NCBI RefSeq assembly: GCF_003933235.1
Contig: NZ_RWJI01000002.1
Span: 310,001-374,000 of the forward strand
Origin: Sphingorhabdus wooponensis
Lineage (GTDB): Bacteria; Pseudomonadota; Alphaproteobacteria; Sphingomonadales; Sphingomonadaceae
Direction of reading: 5' to 3'
DNA length: 64,000 nt
The notes under the pieces are model-generated. The model worked only from the letters and a program-made list of their open reading frames with translations, had not been told where the DNA came from and ran no database searches. The translations under genes were made by a program, and so were the position numbers. This document shows, piece after piece, positions 26,796 to 34,916 of the stretch. The number at the start of each line of letters is the position of its first letter. Within the stretch, counting starts at the first letter, position 1.

Positions 26796-27973
26796 GTGCA
26801 CTTAAGGGGTTACGTGTAGTTGAACTCGGGCAGTTACTGGCTGGACCGTTTTGCGGACAATTGCTCGGTGATATGGGTGCAGAGGTTATCAAGGTCGAGC
26901 CCCCGGGCGCGGGCGACCCCATGCGCGTGTGGGGCCAAGGCGAAGAAAAGGTGCAATGGGAAGTCATTGCACGAAACAAGAAATCTGTTTCGGCCAATTT
27001 GCGGATTCCCGAAGGGCAGGCGCTGGTCCGTCAATTGATTGGCAAAGCCGATATTTTGGTCGAGAATTTCAAACCCGGCACGATGGAAAAATGGGGTTTT
27101 TCTCCAGAAGCGCTTTTGGCCGAACATCCCGGCCTCATCATCGCGCGCATGTCGGGCTACGGCCAGACGGGCCCATATTCAGACCGCGCAGGCTTTGGCG
27201 GCATTGGCGAAGCGATGGGTGGCTGGCGCTATATTGTGGGTGAACCTGACCGCTCGCCAAGCCGGATGGGCATTTCCATCGGTGATACGTTGACCGCCAC
27301 ATATGGTTGCATGGGCGTTCTTGCCGCACTGCATCATCGCAGCGTGACGGGCCATGGCCAAGTTATCGATGCCGCGCTGTATGAAAGCGTGTTGCAAGTC
27401 ATGGAGGGGCTGGTCCCCGAATATGACCACAGCGGCTTTATTCGCGAACGCTCCGGCTCAATCCTTCCCGGTATCGCGCCATCTAACGTCTATATTTGCA
27501 AGGACGGGGAATATATGATTGGCGCGAACAAAGACTCGCTGTGGCAAAGGTTGGCAGAAGCTATGGGCATGCCTGACCTTGGAACCGACCCGCGGTTCGC
27601 AACGCATCTTGCACGCGGTCACAACCAGTTTGAGCTTGATGACATTATCAATGCCTGGGCGGCCACGCTGACCGTTGATGAAGTCGACGCGTTGATGATT
27701 GCATATTCCATTCCAGCCGGACGCGTATACCGCGCGCCAGAGATGCTGGAGGATCCACATTTTCAAGCACGTGAAGCGATTATCGAGGTCGAAACCGAGC
27801 GTTATGGCAAGCTGAAAATGCAGGGTGCCTTTCCGAAGATGTCGGCGACACCCAGCAGCGTTCGTTCACCAGCGCCGTCGATTGTCGGCCAACATAATGC
27901 CGAAATATATGGCGGCTTGTTGGGAATGGATATTGCGGAGTTGGATCAGCTGAAGGCGGCTGGTGCAATCTGA
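26792..27973 (+). CDS. CaiB/BaiF (class III) CoA transferase
   Basis: 393 residues from a GTG start that overlaps the hyuB stop by 4 bases; the open frame continues upstream but only as an extension inside hyuB. Family features: LKGLRVVELGQLLAGPFCGQLLGDMGAEVIKVEPP at the N-terminus, NKKSVSANL, and the catalytic aspartate region GQVIDAALYES. Class III enzymes move CoA between carboxylic acids. In this operon it likely activates the product of HyuAB so that the HMG-CoA-lyase-like enzyme can cleave it. Confidence 0.9.
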   Translation: MSALKGLRVVELGQLLAGPFCGQLLGDMGAEVIKVEPPGAGDPMRVWGQGEEKVQWEVIARNKKSVSANLRIPEGQALVRQLIGKADILVENFKPGTMEKWGFSPEALLAEHPGLIIARMSGYGQTGPYSDRAGFGGIGEAMGGWRYIVGEPDRSPSRMGISIGDTLTATYGCMGVLAALHHRSVTGHGQVIDAALYESVLQVMEGLVPEYDHSGFIRERSGSILPGIAPSNVYICKDGEYMIGANKDSLWQRLAEAMGMPDLGTDPRFATHLARGHNQFELDDIINAWAATLTVDEVDALMIAYSIPAGRVYRAPEMLEDPHFQAREAIIEVETERYGKLKMQGAFPKMSATPSSVRSPAPSIVGQHNAEIYGGLLGMDIAELDQLKAAGAI

Positions 27974-28614
27974 TGACGCAAAAGAATGACGATCTGACCG
28001 CGAATTATGTCGGCGCGTTCGACGGCCGTCTTTCTTTTGGCAAACGCCCGGCGCTTCTGATCGTCGATTTTGTTATGGCCTATCTGGACCCGGCATCGCC
28101 TTTATACGCTGGGGTTGAGGATGCGTTGGCCAGCAATGAACGTCTTTTGGCGGCTGCGCGGGCTGCCGGAATCCCGGTCTTCTTTACGAATGTCGTGTAT
28201 CAAGCAGATGGCGCAGACGGCGGTTTGTTCTACAAGAAAATCCCGTCGCTTCGGGTGTTTCTGGAAGGGTCGCCATTGGGGGCATTTCCTCCGTCGCTTC
28301 AACCGGTGGACGGCGAGCGCGTCATTTCAAAACAGTTCGCGTCGGCGTTTTTTGGGACATCACTTGCAGAGACGCTTTCCGAAGAAGGCATAGACACATT
28401 GCTTATAACAGGACTGTCGACCTCAGGATGCGTGCGCGCCACGGCGCTGGACGCGCTGCAGTCCGGCTTTGCGCCTTTCGTCGTGCGTGAAGCCTGTGGC
28501 GACCGGCATCCGGCACCACATGAAGCCAATTTGTTCGACTTACAGGCCAAATATGCCGAGGTTGTTTCGGAACAAGAGGCGTGCGCACTTATATCGGCGA
28601 ACGCAGAACTATAG
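27973..28614 (+). CDS. Isochorismatase-family cysteine hydrolase (amidase type)
   Basis: 213 residues. The triad of N-carbamoylsarcosine/maleamate amidases is visible: Asp32 in LLIVDF, Lys120 in ERVISKQFASAFF, Cys153 in LSTSGCVRATALDAL, with the preceding cis-peptide region. It hydrolyses a carbamoyl or amide group, as in N-carbamoylsarcosine, maleamate or nicotinamide. The start overlaps the previous stop by one base. Following HyuAB, it could remove the amide nitrogen left after opening a cyclic imide or hydantoin. Confidence 0.88.
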   Translation: MTQKNDDLTANYVGAFDGRLSFGKRPALLIVDFVMAYLDPASPLYAGVEDALASNERLLAAARAAGIPVFFTNVVYQADGADGGLFYKKIPSLRVFLEGSPLGAFPPSLQPVDGERVISKQFASAFFGTSLAETLSEEGIDTLLITGLSTSGCVRATALDALQSGFAPFVVREACGDRHPAPHEANLFDLQAKYAEVVSEQEACALISANAEL

Positions 28615-28740
28615 CTGGGTTAGGGACAGAAGGTAGATATCAGCCATCTAAATTCTCAACCGACCATAAACCCGCCTACACGCAGAAACACCGAAGTAGT
28701 ACGTGGTCTTGAAAAATGACTAGCAGCTTTCAGCGTTTAA

Positions 28741-29155
28741 TTGCCAAGAGCAGGCAGTCCCGTTCCGGCCCAAAATCTGCCACGGCACCTGATCAAGGAC
28801 GAAGACCGATTAGGCTTTCCGTCAAAACAGACTGTTCCAATTGGAACGCTGGCAAACGGTGTTCGACGCCAACGGCTCTTCCCGGGTAAATGTGACTTTT
28901 GTGGCGTTTGGGATTGGCGGACCAGTCCCAAAGCGTTACGGATGATCGTCGCTCATCCGTTTTTAGGAGCGAGTTAAACACAAAGATGAGCGCAGTGCCA
29001 ATCACGTAAACCGGCAATGCCTCATCCAGGGCCTGTCTAAACATTGAATTTCCAGGATTTTTGAGCCGGCGTTCCAATCAGAACGCTGCTTAAAACGCAC
29101 GCTGTAGCCACGCTTTGGGCTGCAAAGGCGATATCATCTAAGTCATTGAAATCAT
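28741..29155. repeat. Cassette left-end module, copy 3
   Basis: About 415 bp, closing cassette B. Landmarks at the fixed distances: palindrome GTTCCAATTGGAAC at 28834-28847 (322 bp from the core), GCGTTCCAATCAGAACGC at 29069-29086 (87 bp), hairpin plus T5 at 28938-28965. In diagnostic positions (CTCTTCCCGGG, GCAAACGG) it groups with copy 1, not copies 2 and 4. The 28615-28740 gap before it holds nothing recognisable. A 94-codon minus-strand frame (28793-29077) is doubtful. Confidence 0.87.
28938..28965 (+). terminator. Hairpin plus T-run inside module copy 3
   Basis: ACGGATGA pairs with TCATCCGT around a 7-base loop, then TTTTT. It would end transcripts of the cassette B catabolic operon. 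Confidence 0.65.
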
Positions 29156-29201
29156 TGGAGCGGGCGAAGGGATTCGAACCCTCGACCCCAACCTTGGCAA
29201 G
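29156..29201 (-). repeat. Truncated tRNA-Gly 3' end: attachment-site core, copy 3
   Basis: The 46-base 3' part of tRNA-Gly again, without the 5' half. It separates cassettes B and C; the next copy, inside the intact tRNA gene, is 10,616 bp away. Confidence 0.9.
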
Positions 29202-29390
29202 ATTCGGCTCTATGAAATTTTCATTTTAAATCAGCTTTTTATAAAGCTCGTGAAAAATCCGAACACGATCCGAACATTCTCCAAGAAATTTGCTCAGAGC
29301 GCTTTGTGTGCATTGTCTGCATTGTTTTAACGGAAGCCGTCACCTGTAAAAATCTAGCCACTCATGATGCCTCTGCTCAGCGTTCCAGAT
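29202..29390. repeat. Cassette right-end sequence of cassette C
   Basis: Near the core it closely follows the cassette A end, including the AGCTTT-N4-AAAGCT palindrome. The two ATCCGAACA repeats are at 29257-29265 and 29268-29276, again 56 bp from the core. From about 29285 on it also shows weaker similarity to the cassette B end. The remaining 29391-29545 holds no gene that I can support. Confidence 0.75.
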
Positions 29391-29545
29391 AAATTCGGAG
29401 CGGCAGCTTTGCGCCCAATTAAAGTCCAGCAAGCTTATCCAAAAGCAATTCTACGGACGGCTGATGCAATCATGGCACAGCTTTGGATTAGCTTCTCCGA
29501 GTGCTAAATCACTCAAGCAGCAAACTTCTAATGTAATTGCCGTAT

Positions 29546-29818
29546 TCAACGCTTAACCTTGTCAAACAGGTCAATAAGCTCGTTAAACTTTTCGCGCTGC
29601 TCGGTCAAATCACCAGACGCGATTGCATCAGCAACGCAGCATGATGCATGATCTCTAAGGATTGTACTTTCTACCTTAGCAAGCGCTGCCTTCACAGCTT
29701 GCACTTGATGCAGAATATCAATGCAATAGCGGTCATCGACAACCATCTGAGAGATGCCCCGCACCTGACCCTCGATCCTTTTCAAGCGATTAATGGTGCT
29801 GCTGCGATCTTTGGCCAT
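29546..29818 (-). CDS. csoR: CsoR-family copper-sensing repressor
   Basis: A 90-residue all-helical CsoR/RcnR protein. The copper ligands of CsoR are present with the right spacing: Cys32 (RYCIDIL), His57 and Cys61 (RDHASCC); the C-x24-H-x3-C pattern distinguishes it from RcnR (H-C-H-H) and FrmR. Without copper it should bind the ATACCC-N5-GGGTAT site in the divergent promoter region and release on Cu(I) binding. Divergent from the copper operon it likely controls. Confidence 0.9.
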   Translation of the reverse strand: MAKDRSSTINRLKRIEGQVRGISQMVVDDRYCIDILHQVQAVKAALAKVESTILRDHASCCVADAIASGDLTEQREKFNELIDLFDKVKR

Positions 29819-29834
29819 AAGCGTAAATACTCTA

Positions 29835-29863
29835 TTGATATACCCTATGGGGGTATTTTATAC
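29835..29863 (+). promoter_or_regulatory. Copper operon promoter with CsoR operator
   Basis: TTGATA (29835-29840) and TATACG (about 29859-29864) make a plausible promoter for copA. Between them lies ATACCC-TATGG-GGGTAT (29840-29856), the G-tract inverted repeat bound by CsoR-family repressors. Occupation would block the -35/-10 spacer. Confidence 0.75.
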
Positions 29864-29892
29864 GTCTGCCATTGAGAAGGATGCAAGCGTAA

Positions 29893-31674
29893 ATGAATAC
29901 CTCCATAACGCGACGCGGCATATTAGCTGGATTGGGTGCTGGCGCAACTTTGGCAGCCGTCCCTGCATGGGCACAAGGCCACAGCATGCGTAGGCACAAT
30001 GGACCACCAATCCGAGTCGGTTTTGACGAAGTCAGTGGTGAAGTCATTGACCTTGCGGTGGCCGGGGGTCGACGGAATGTCCAAGGCCGAAGTGGTCATG
30101 GTATCGCGGTTAATGGAAGCGTGCCGGGACCGCTTATCCGGCTACGCGAAGGGCAAAATGTCCGTCTTAACGTAACGAACCATCTGAACGAGGACACATC
30201 AATTCACTGGCACGGGCTTCTGGTTCCATTTCAATATGATGGTGTTCCGGGAGTTAGTTTTCCTGGAATTAAACCGCACGAGACCTTCACCTATGACTTC
30301 CCGATACGGCAGTCTGGCACTTATTGGTATCATAGCCATTCTCATCTGCAGGAACAATCGGGCCATTATGGTCCGCTCATTATTGAACCTGCCGGCGCCG
30401 AACCGGTTAGCTATGACCGCGATTATATCCTCTTGTTAAGCGAATTCACACCGCTTCACCCGCACTTCATAATGAGCCGCCTGCGCACTGGTGAGGGCTA
30501 TTTCAACGACAAACTCTCAAGCTGGACTGACAAATATCCAATGTCAGGTGCTGAAAGACGTATGTGGGCAGAAATGCGCATGCTTCCGACCGACATCGCT
30601 GATGTAAGTGCGCCTACATATACCTATCTTGCCAACGGACGTGGCGCAGAGGAAGGCCTGGAATATCTCTTCCGTCGCGGTGAACGCATCCGCCTGCGCG
30701 TCATCAATGGCTCCGCCATGACCTTTTTCAATCTGCGTATCCCCGGCTTACCAATGACCGTTATTGCTGCGGATGGGCAGAACGTAAAACCAGTTGAGGT
30801 TGATGAACTACAGATTGCAACTGCTGAAACTTATGACATTATCATCGAGCCGGGCAAAGCTGATGCATATGCAATAGTCGCCGAATCTATGGACCGATCA
30901 GGTATGGCGCTGGCCATGCTAGCTACCGTCCCCGGTGCGAAAGCAAGCGTACCGCCACTACGCGATGCGCCTTTGCTAACAATGGGCGACATGGGCATGA
31001 ACCATGGACCTACTGCAAGTGACATGGCTGCAGGGCATGATGGACATGCAGGAATGCATCATGGCGGTGGCGGGGATGCGAATGCCGCTGAGAGCCACAG
31101 CATGGATGGCATGAGCATGCGCGATAAATCGCTTTTGCCACCCGATGTCGAAATTGGCCCTGGCCTCGATATGGTATCTATGGCCCCGGTCGATAAAATG
31201 GGCGACCCAGGAATAGGGCTGCGGGACGTCAAACATCGCGTGTTAAACTATCGCATGCTTTCAGCGCTTGAGCCCAATCAAGATACCCGCGAGCCGTCGA
31301 GGTTACTGGAGATCCATCTGACAGGGAACATGGAACGCTATATGTGGTCATTCGACGGCCGCATGTTTAGTTCAGTTGACGACGTCCCGATCCGTTTTGC
31401 CTGGAACGAGCGCGTGCGTGTCAAGCTGGTGAACAACACGATGATGGCGCACCCCATTCACCTGCATGGTATGTTCTTCGAACTGGTGAATGGCGAAAGC
31501 GCTATGCACCAGCCGCGTAAAAATGTTGTTGTGGTTCAACCAGGCGCAAGTGCCCAGTTTGATTTGACAGCCAATGAGCCGGGGGACTGGGCATTCCATT
31601 GTCATCTTCTTTACCACATGCATGGCGGCATGATGCAGACAGTAACGGTTGTAGGTCCAGAGGGCGCAACATGA
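29893..31674 (+). CDS. copA: Copper-resistance multicopper oxidase CopA (periplasmic)
   Basis: 593 residues. A twin-arginine signal (TRRGILAG, residues 6-13) exports the folded enzyme to the periplasm. Copper-site motifs: HWHG (105-108), WYHSHSH (145-151), and near the C-terminus HPIHLHG and FHCHLLYHMHGGMM. A Met/His-rich insert (about residues 365-415) is the extra copper-binding part of CopA/PcoA. It oxidises Cu(I) to the less toxic Cu(II). Its stop overlaps the copB start (ATGA). Confidence 0.95.
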   Translation: MNTSITRRGILAGLGAGATLAAVPAWAQGHSMRRHNGPPIRVGFDEVSGEVIDLAVAGGRRNVQGRSGHGIAVNGSVPGPLIRLREGQNVRLNVTNHLNEDTSIHWHGLLVPFQYDGVPGVSFPGIKPHETFTYDFPIRQSGTYWYHSHSHLQEQSGHYGPLIIEPAGAEPVSYDRDYILLLSEFTPLHPHFIMSRLRTGEGYFNDKLSSWTDKYPMSGAERRMWAEMRMLPTDIADVSAPTYTYLANGRGAEEGLEYLFRRGERIRLRVINGSAMTFFNLRIPGLPMTVIAADGQNVKPVEVDELQIATAETYDIIIEPGKADAYAIVAESMDRSGMALAMLATVPGAKASVPPLRDAPLLTMGDMGMNHGPTASDMAAGHDGHAGMHHGGGGDANAAESHSMDGMSMRDKSLLPPDVEIGPGLDMVSMAPVDKMGDPGIGLRDVKHRVLNYRMLSALEPNQDTREPSRLLEIHLTGNMERYMWSFDGRMFSSVDDVPIRFAWNERVRVKLVNNTMMAHPIHLHGMFFELVNGESAMHQPRKNVVVVQPGASAQFDLTANEPGDWAFHCHLLYHMHGGMMQTVTVVGPEGAT

Positions 31675-32693
31675 CCACATTACCTTTCATTGCTGTTACA
31701 TTAGTCGCCACCGCATTGTTATCGGTGCCCGCGCGTGCGCAAGACCATGGCGGTCACGATGAACAACCCGCCTTAGCTCCCAGAGCGCAGAGCAGCCCAC
31801 CAGTGAAGGCCGACCTTCATGCTGGCCATTCGCCATCTGTGGCTAATCCTAAATCCGCTATGGATCACAATATGATGGACCATGGCGCTATGGCGCACGG
31901 TTCTGCGAACGATACGGCAAGCAGCACTGGCGTGTCACCAGGTCCAATGATGGAAACCCCGCAACCCATCGAAGCCGGCAGCGGTCCTTCGCGCGCAGCT
32001 GACGCAATCTGGGGTGCGGACGCAATGTTCGATTCCAGAAAAAGTCTGCGGGAATCGCATGGTGACTTTCCAGTATTCTGGTTTCAAGGCGACCGATTAG
32101 AAGCCCAGATTCGCGGTGGTCATAATGGTTATCTGTGGGATTTTCAGAGCTATTATGGCGGACCGACAAGCCGCCTCTGGTTCAAAAGCGAAGGCGAAGG
32201 TGATTTCGGCAAGGCGCTTGAAGATGCTGAAGTCCAAGCTCTCTATTCGCGCGCAATAGCACCTTTTTGGGATTTGCAGCTTGGTGTGCGACAGGATGTG
32301 GCAGGAGATAAAACTACACATGCCGTTATCGGTGTGCAGGGGTTAGCGCCCTATATGTTTGAAGTCGACGCGGCGATGTTTGTATCGCATCGCGGCGACA
32401 TCATGGCACGCATTGAAGCAGAACTTGACCAGCGCATCACAAGAAGGCTGATTTTACAGCCGCGGGCAGAAGTTAATCTGTCTGCACAAGACGTTCCGCG
32501 CTTAGGGATCGGCGCAGGGATCGACAGTGTTGAAGCTGGCGTCAGGCTTCGGTACGAGATCACACGAGAATTTGCACCTTATATAGGCGTTGAACAAAGC
32601 TGGCGCCTAGGTCGCAGCGCCGATTTTGCCCGAGCTTCCGATGAGGACCCCTCAGTCACAAATTATGTTGTCGGCGTCCGTTTCTGGTTCTGA
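31671..32693 (+). CDS. copB: Copper-resistance outer-membrane protein CopB
   Basis: About 340 residues. Signal peptide ending AQD, then a Met/His-rich linker (DHNMMDHGAMAHG near residue 64), then a C-terminal beta-barrel CopB domain (from about 120) ending VGVRFWF, with the family opening WGADAMFDSRKSLRESHGD. ATG 31671 overlaps the copA stop. CopB works with CopA in periplasmic/outer-membrane copper sequestration. Confidence 0.93.
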   Translation: MTTLPFIAVTLVATALLSVPARAQDHGGHDEQPALAPRAQSSPPVKADLHAGHSPSVANPKSAMDHNMMDHGAMAHGSANDTASSTGVSPGPMMETPQPIEAGSGPSRAADAIWGADAMFDSRKSLRESHGDFPVFWFQGDRLEAQIRGGHNGYLWDFQSYYGGPTSRLWFKSEGEGDFGKALEDAEVQALYSRAIAPFWDLQLGVRQDVAGDKTTHAVIGVQGLAPYMFEVDAAMFVSHRGDIMARIEAELDQRITRRLILQPRAEVNLSAQDVPRLGIGAGIDSVEAGVRLRYEITREFAPYIGVEQSWRLGRSADFARASDEDPSVTNYVVGVRFWF

Positions 32694-32710
32694 GATAAAA
32701 GGATAATGTT

Positions 32711-33100
32711 ATGAAATATTTTTCCCTGGTAGCGAGTTTGGCACTCGCCTCAGCAGCGCTTGTCAGCCCAGCCGCAACGTTAGCGCATAGCAAGATTGTG
32801 TCATCAACACCTGCCGAAGGGACCACCGTCGCGAAGCCGCGAGTGGTTCAGTTGAACTTCTCTGAAGGTATGCTCACGCCAACTGCCGTTGCCAGCATCG
32901 TAATGACTGACATGCCTGGCGTAAAAAACCATGGTGAAATGATAATCCGCAATTTCACGCCAAGCTGGTCGAACGATAATCGGACCTTAACTTTGAGCTT
33001 GCGCCAACCGCTTCGTGCAGGAAGCTATGAAGTCCGGTGGCAGGCGGCCGGTGCAGATGGTCACCGCATGACCGGAAAAGTCAGCTTTAAAGTCAGCTAA
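32711..33100 (+). CDS. copC: Copper-binding periplasmic protein CopC
   Basis: 129 residues. Signal peptide ending LAHS, where the mature N-terminal His is itself a copper ligand; beta-sandwich signature HSKIVSSTPAEGTTVAKPRVVQLNFSE and, at the end, AGSYEVRWQAAGADGHRMTGKVSFKV. It binds Cu(II) in the periplasm and is expected to hand copper to CopD. 17 bp downstream of copB in the same operon. Confidence 0.92.
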   Translation: MKYFSLVASLALASAALVSPAATLAHSKIVSSTPAEGTTVAKPRVVQLNFSEGMLTPTAVASIVMTDMPGVKNHGEMIIRNFTPSWSNDNRTLTLSLRQPLRAGSYEVRWQAAGADGHRMTGKVSFKVS

Positions 33101-33109
33101 TCCGTGACC

Positions 33110-34027
33110 ATGGACGACTGGCTATATCCATTATTGCGTTTTGCACATTACTCGCTGTTATTGGGGCTGTTTGGGATAACGGCCTTTCGCTGCATCGGGT
33201 TACGCGAAACATTGGCGCAGCAGCCTCAGCGTAAGGACAATGGTGCACTTGCAGTTGCTGCGGTGGTGGCACCTGTCCTGACCATCACATTAATGTTTTT
33301 GAGTATCGCCGCCATGATGGCGCAGCCTGTCTGGCAACTAGAATGGACCACAATAGAGGCGATGGTGATGTCGACCAGCATTGGTTGGGCGTTTGTGGTT
33401 CGCCTTGGAATTCTTCTTGCAGCTGCTATTTTGATGGTGTTTGGAAGAACATCATCTGCCGTTTCAGTTGCCGCCCTGCTTTTCGGATTGGCCCTCACTA
33501 CCCTTGCCTGGAATGGTCACGCTGCTGCGACAGAAGGTACATTGGGCACCGTGCACAGATTGAACGATGCGGCACATCTATTGGCCGCTGGTCTTTGGAT
33601 TGGCGCTATTGGCTGGTTTGTGCACTTGATCAAGGTTGTTCACCGCCAGCCCCACCTTTTTGCACCTGTATCCTTACTCTCTGACATGCATCGGTTCGCT
33701 CCACTGGGTTCACTGCTTGTTTGCGTGGTTGGCATCACGGGGATAGTTAACGCACAACTTATCTTCGGCTTGCACAACAGTGCTGACGTGTTGAAAACGA
33801 ATTATGGATGGCTTCTTGTCGCCAAGATCGCACTGGTCGGCTTCATGCTTTTGTTCGCTGCGCGGAACGCACTGCTTGGACGGCGACTTCCAGCCGCCCC
33901 GAATTCGGTCGATATTAGTTCTACCCTTGCAAAATTGCGGACCAGCCTTGCAGCAGAGGTCACTTTGGCCTTAGCAGTTCTCGGGCTGGTTGCTTTCATT
34001 GGCATGATGTCGCCGTTAACCCACTAA
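33110..34027 (+). CDS. copD: Copper-resistance inner-membrane protein CopD
   Basis: About 305 residues, eight hydrophobic segments, CopD domain (HLLAAGLWIGAIGWFVHLIK with conserved His and Trp; later LRTSLAAEVTLALAVLGLVAFIGM). It is thought to bring copper from CopC into the cytoplasm. The start may be ATG 33110 or GTG 33104; no clear ribosome site separates them. It lies 9 bp after copC. A copper P-type ATPase is not in this cassette. Confidence 0.88.
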   Translation: MDDWLYPLLRFAHYSLLLGLFGITAFRCIGLRETLAQQPQRKDNGALAVAAVVAPVLTITLMFLSIAAMMAQPVWQLEWTTIEAMVMSTSIGWAFVVRLGILLAAAILMVFGRTSSAVSVAALLFGLALTTLAWNGHAAATEGTLGTVHRLNDAAHLLAAGLWIGAIGWFVHLIKVVHRQPHLFAPVSLLSDMHRFAPLGSLLVCVVGITGIVNAQLIFGLHNSADVLKTNYGWLLVAKIALVGFMLLFAARNALLGRRLPAAPNSVDISSTLAKLRTSLAAEVTLALAVLGLVAFIGMMSPLTH

Positions 34028-34067
34028 AACCGGCCATTTAAGTTCACTAACGAGGGGGTATAAGGTT

Positions 34068-34586
34068 ATGAAAATCCAGCATGGTGCCGTTGTGCGAACA
34101 GCACGCCTTTTGGGATTAGCGGTAACGCCTTTATTGTTGGCAGCCATTCATGCCGATGCCAATGCGATGTCATCGGTCGCTAACCCGTCACTCCAATCGG
34201 ATGCTGCCAATACCGCAACTGACGTTGTAAATGCGTTCCATGCGGCGCTGAAGCGCGGCGACGCCACTGCGGCGCTCATTCTAATGGCTGAAGATGTCGT
34301 CATTTTTGAGTCCGGTGGGGTCGAACGAAATCGTGCCGAATATGAAACCCACCACCTCAAGTCCGACGCGGCCTTCAGTGCAGCGACAACGAGAACGCCC
34401 GTCAGCCAAACGATCGCTTCCGACGGAAACCTCTCATCCGTTATGAGCGTTGAGTTCGTAAAAGGAACCTTCCGTGATCGTCCGGTCAATACGCGTTCGG
34501 TTGAAACGATGGTGCTGCGTAAAACCGAAGGGCGGTGGCGCATAATTCATATTCACTGGTCGTCAGCAAACATTCAGAGCAAATAA
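34068..34586 (+). CDS. Secreted SnoaL/DUF4440-like (NTF2-fold) protein
   Basis: 172 residues. An N-terminal hydrophobic signal (LLGLAVTPLLLAAIHADANA), then an NTF2-like fold: VVNAFHAALKRGDATAALILMAEDVVIFESGGVERNRAEYETHH and RWRIIHIHWSS. The fold serves many functions and no catalytic set can be assigned. Last gene of the copper operon by position (40 bp after copD); similar genes often follow cop operons. Exact role unknown. Confidence 0.75.
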   Translation: MKIQHGAVVRTARLLGLAVTPLLLAAIHADANAMSSVANPSLQSDAANTATDVVNAFHAALKRGDATAALILMAEDVVIFESGGVERNRAEYETHHLKSDAAFSAATTRTPVSQTIASDGNLSSVMSVEFVKGTFRDRPVNTRSVETMVLRKTEGRWRIIHIHWSSANIQSK

Positions 34587-34916
34587 TGTCGAAGACTTCG
34601 GGGAATATAATCATCCCAAAAGGCCAGGTTATTTGCGGCCGTTCTGCTATGCGCCCAGTTGCAGTCATTATAAGCGCCTGCTCGTTCCAACATGAGCGGA
34701 CGTCGCTCTAGCAGCGTAGCTATGGTTGATTTGTTGGACGATCCGGAAAGTCAGCATTGCGAATGCCAATGGCGGCACTCTGCCGTTCCCGTTGAGTGAC
34801 TTAGTTAACAGCATTTCACACCAATCACTAGCAACTACGGCCACGCTACTCGAAAGCCGTCACTGGGGCTTACGGAACCGGAGGCGTTTTGGCATAGAGC
34901 CGCCATCAACCCTTCC
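34587..34916. other. Intergenic stretch without recognisable gene
   Basis: About 330 bp between the convergent SnoaL-like gene and the esterase gene. Only short frames; no repeat shared with the cassette ends and no clear hairpin. It marks the change from the copper genes to a more GC-rich segment. Confidence 0.5.

Larger units (their letters stand above)
18224..29201. mobile_element. Cassette B (10,978 bp): TonB receptor and hydantoinase/CoA-transferase cargo
   Basis: The unit between truncated tRNA-Gly cores at 18178 and 29156. It has its own subtype of right end and ends with module copy 3. Cargo: a TonB-dependent receptor, a divergently oriented FCD-GntR regulator, then five collinear catabolic genes. 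No recombinase or structural mobility gene is present. Boundaries rest on the repeats; mobility is inferred. Confidence 0.8.

Noticed and set aside
6942-29201. Three extra tRNA-Gly genes at 6942, 18178 and 29156
   Set aside because: Only the 3' 46 bases match; the D-arm and 5' acceptor strand are missing, so these are attachment-site remnants, not tRNA genes.
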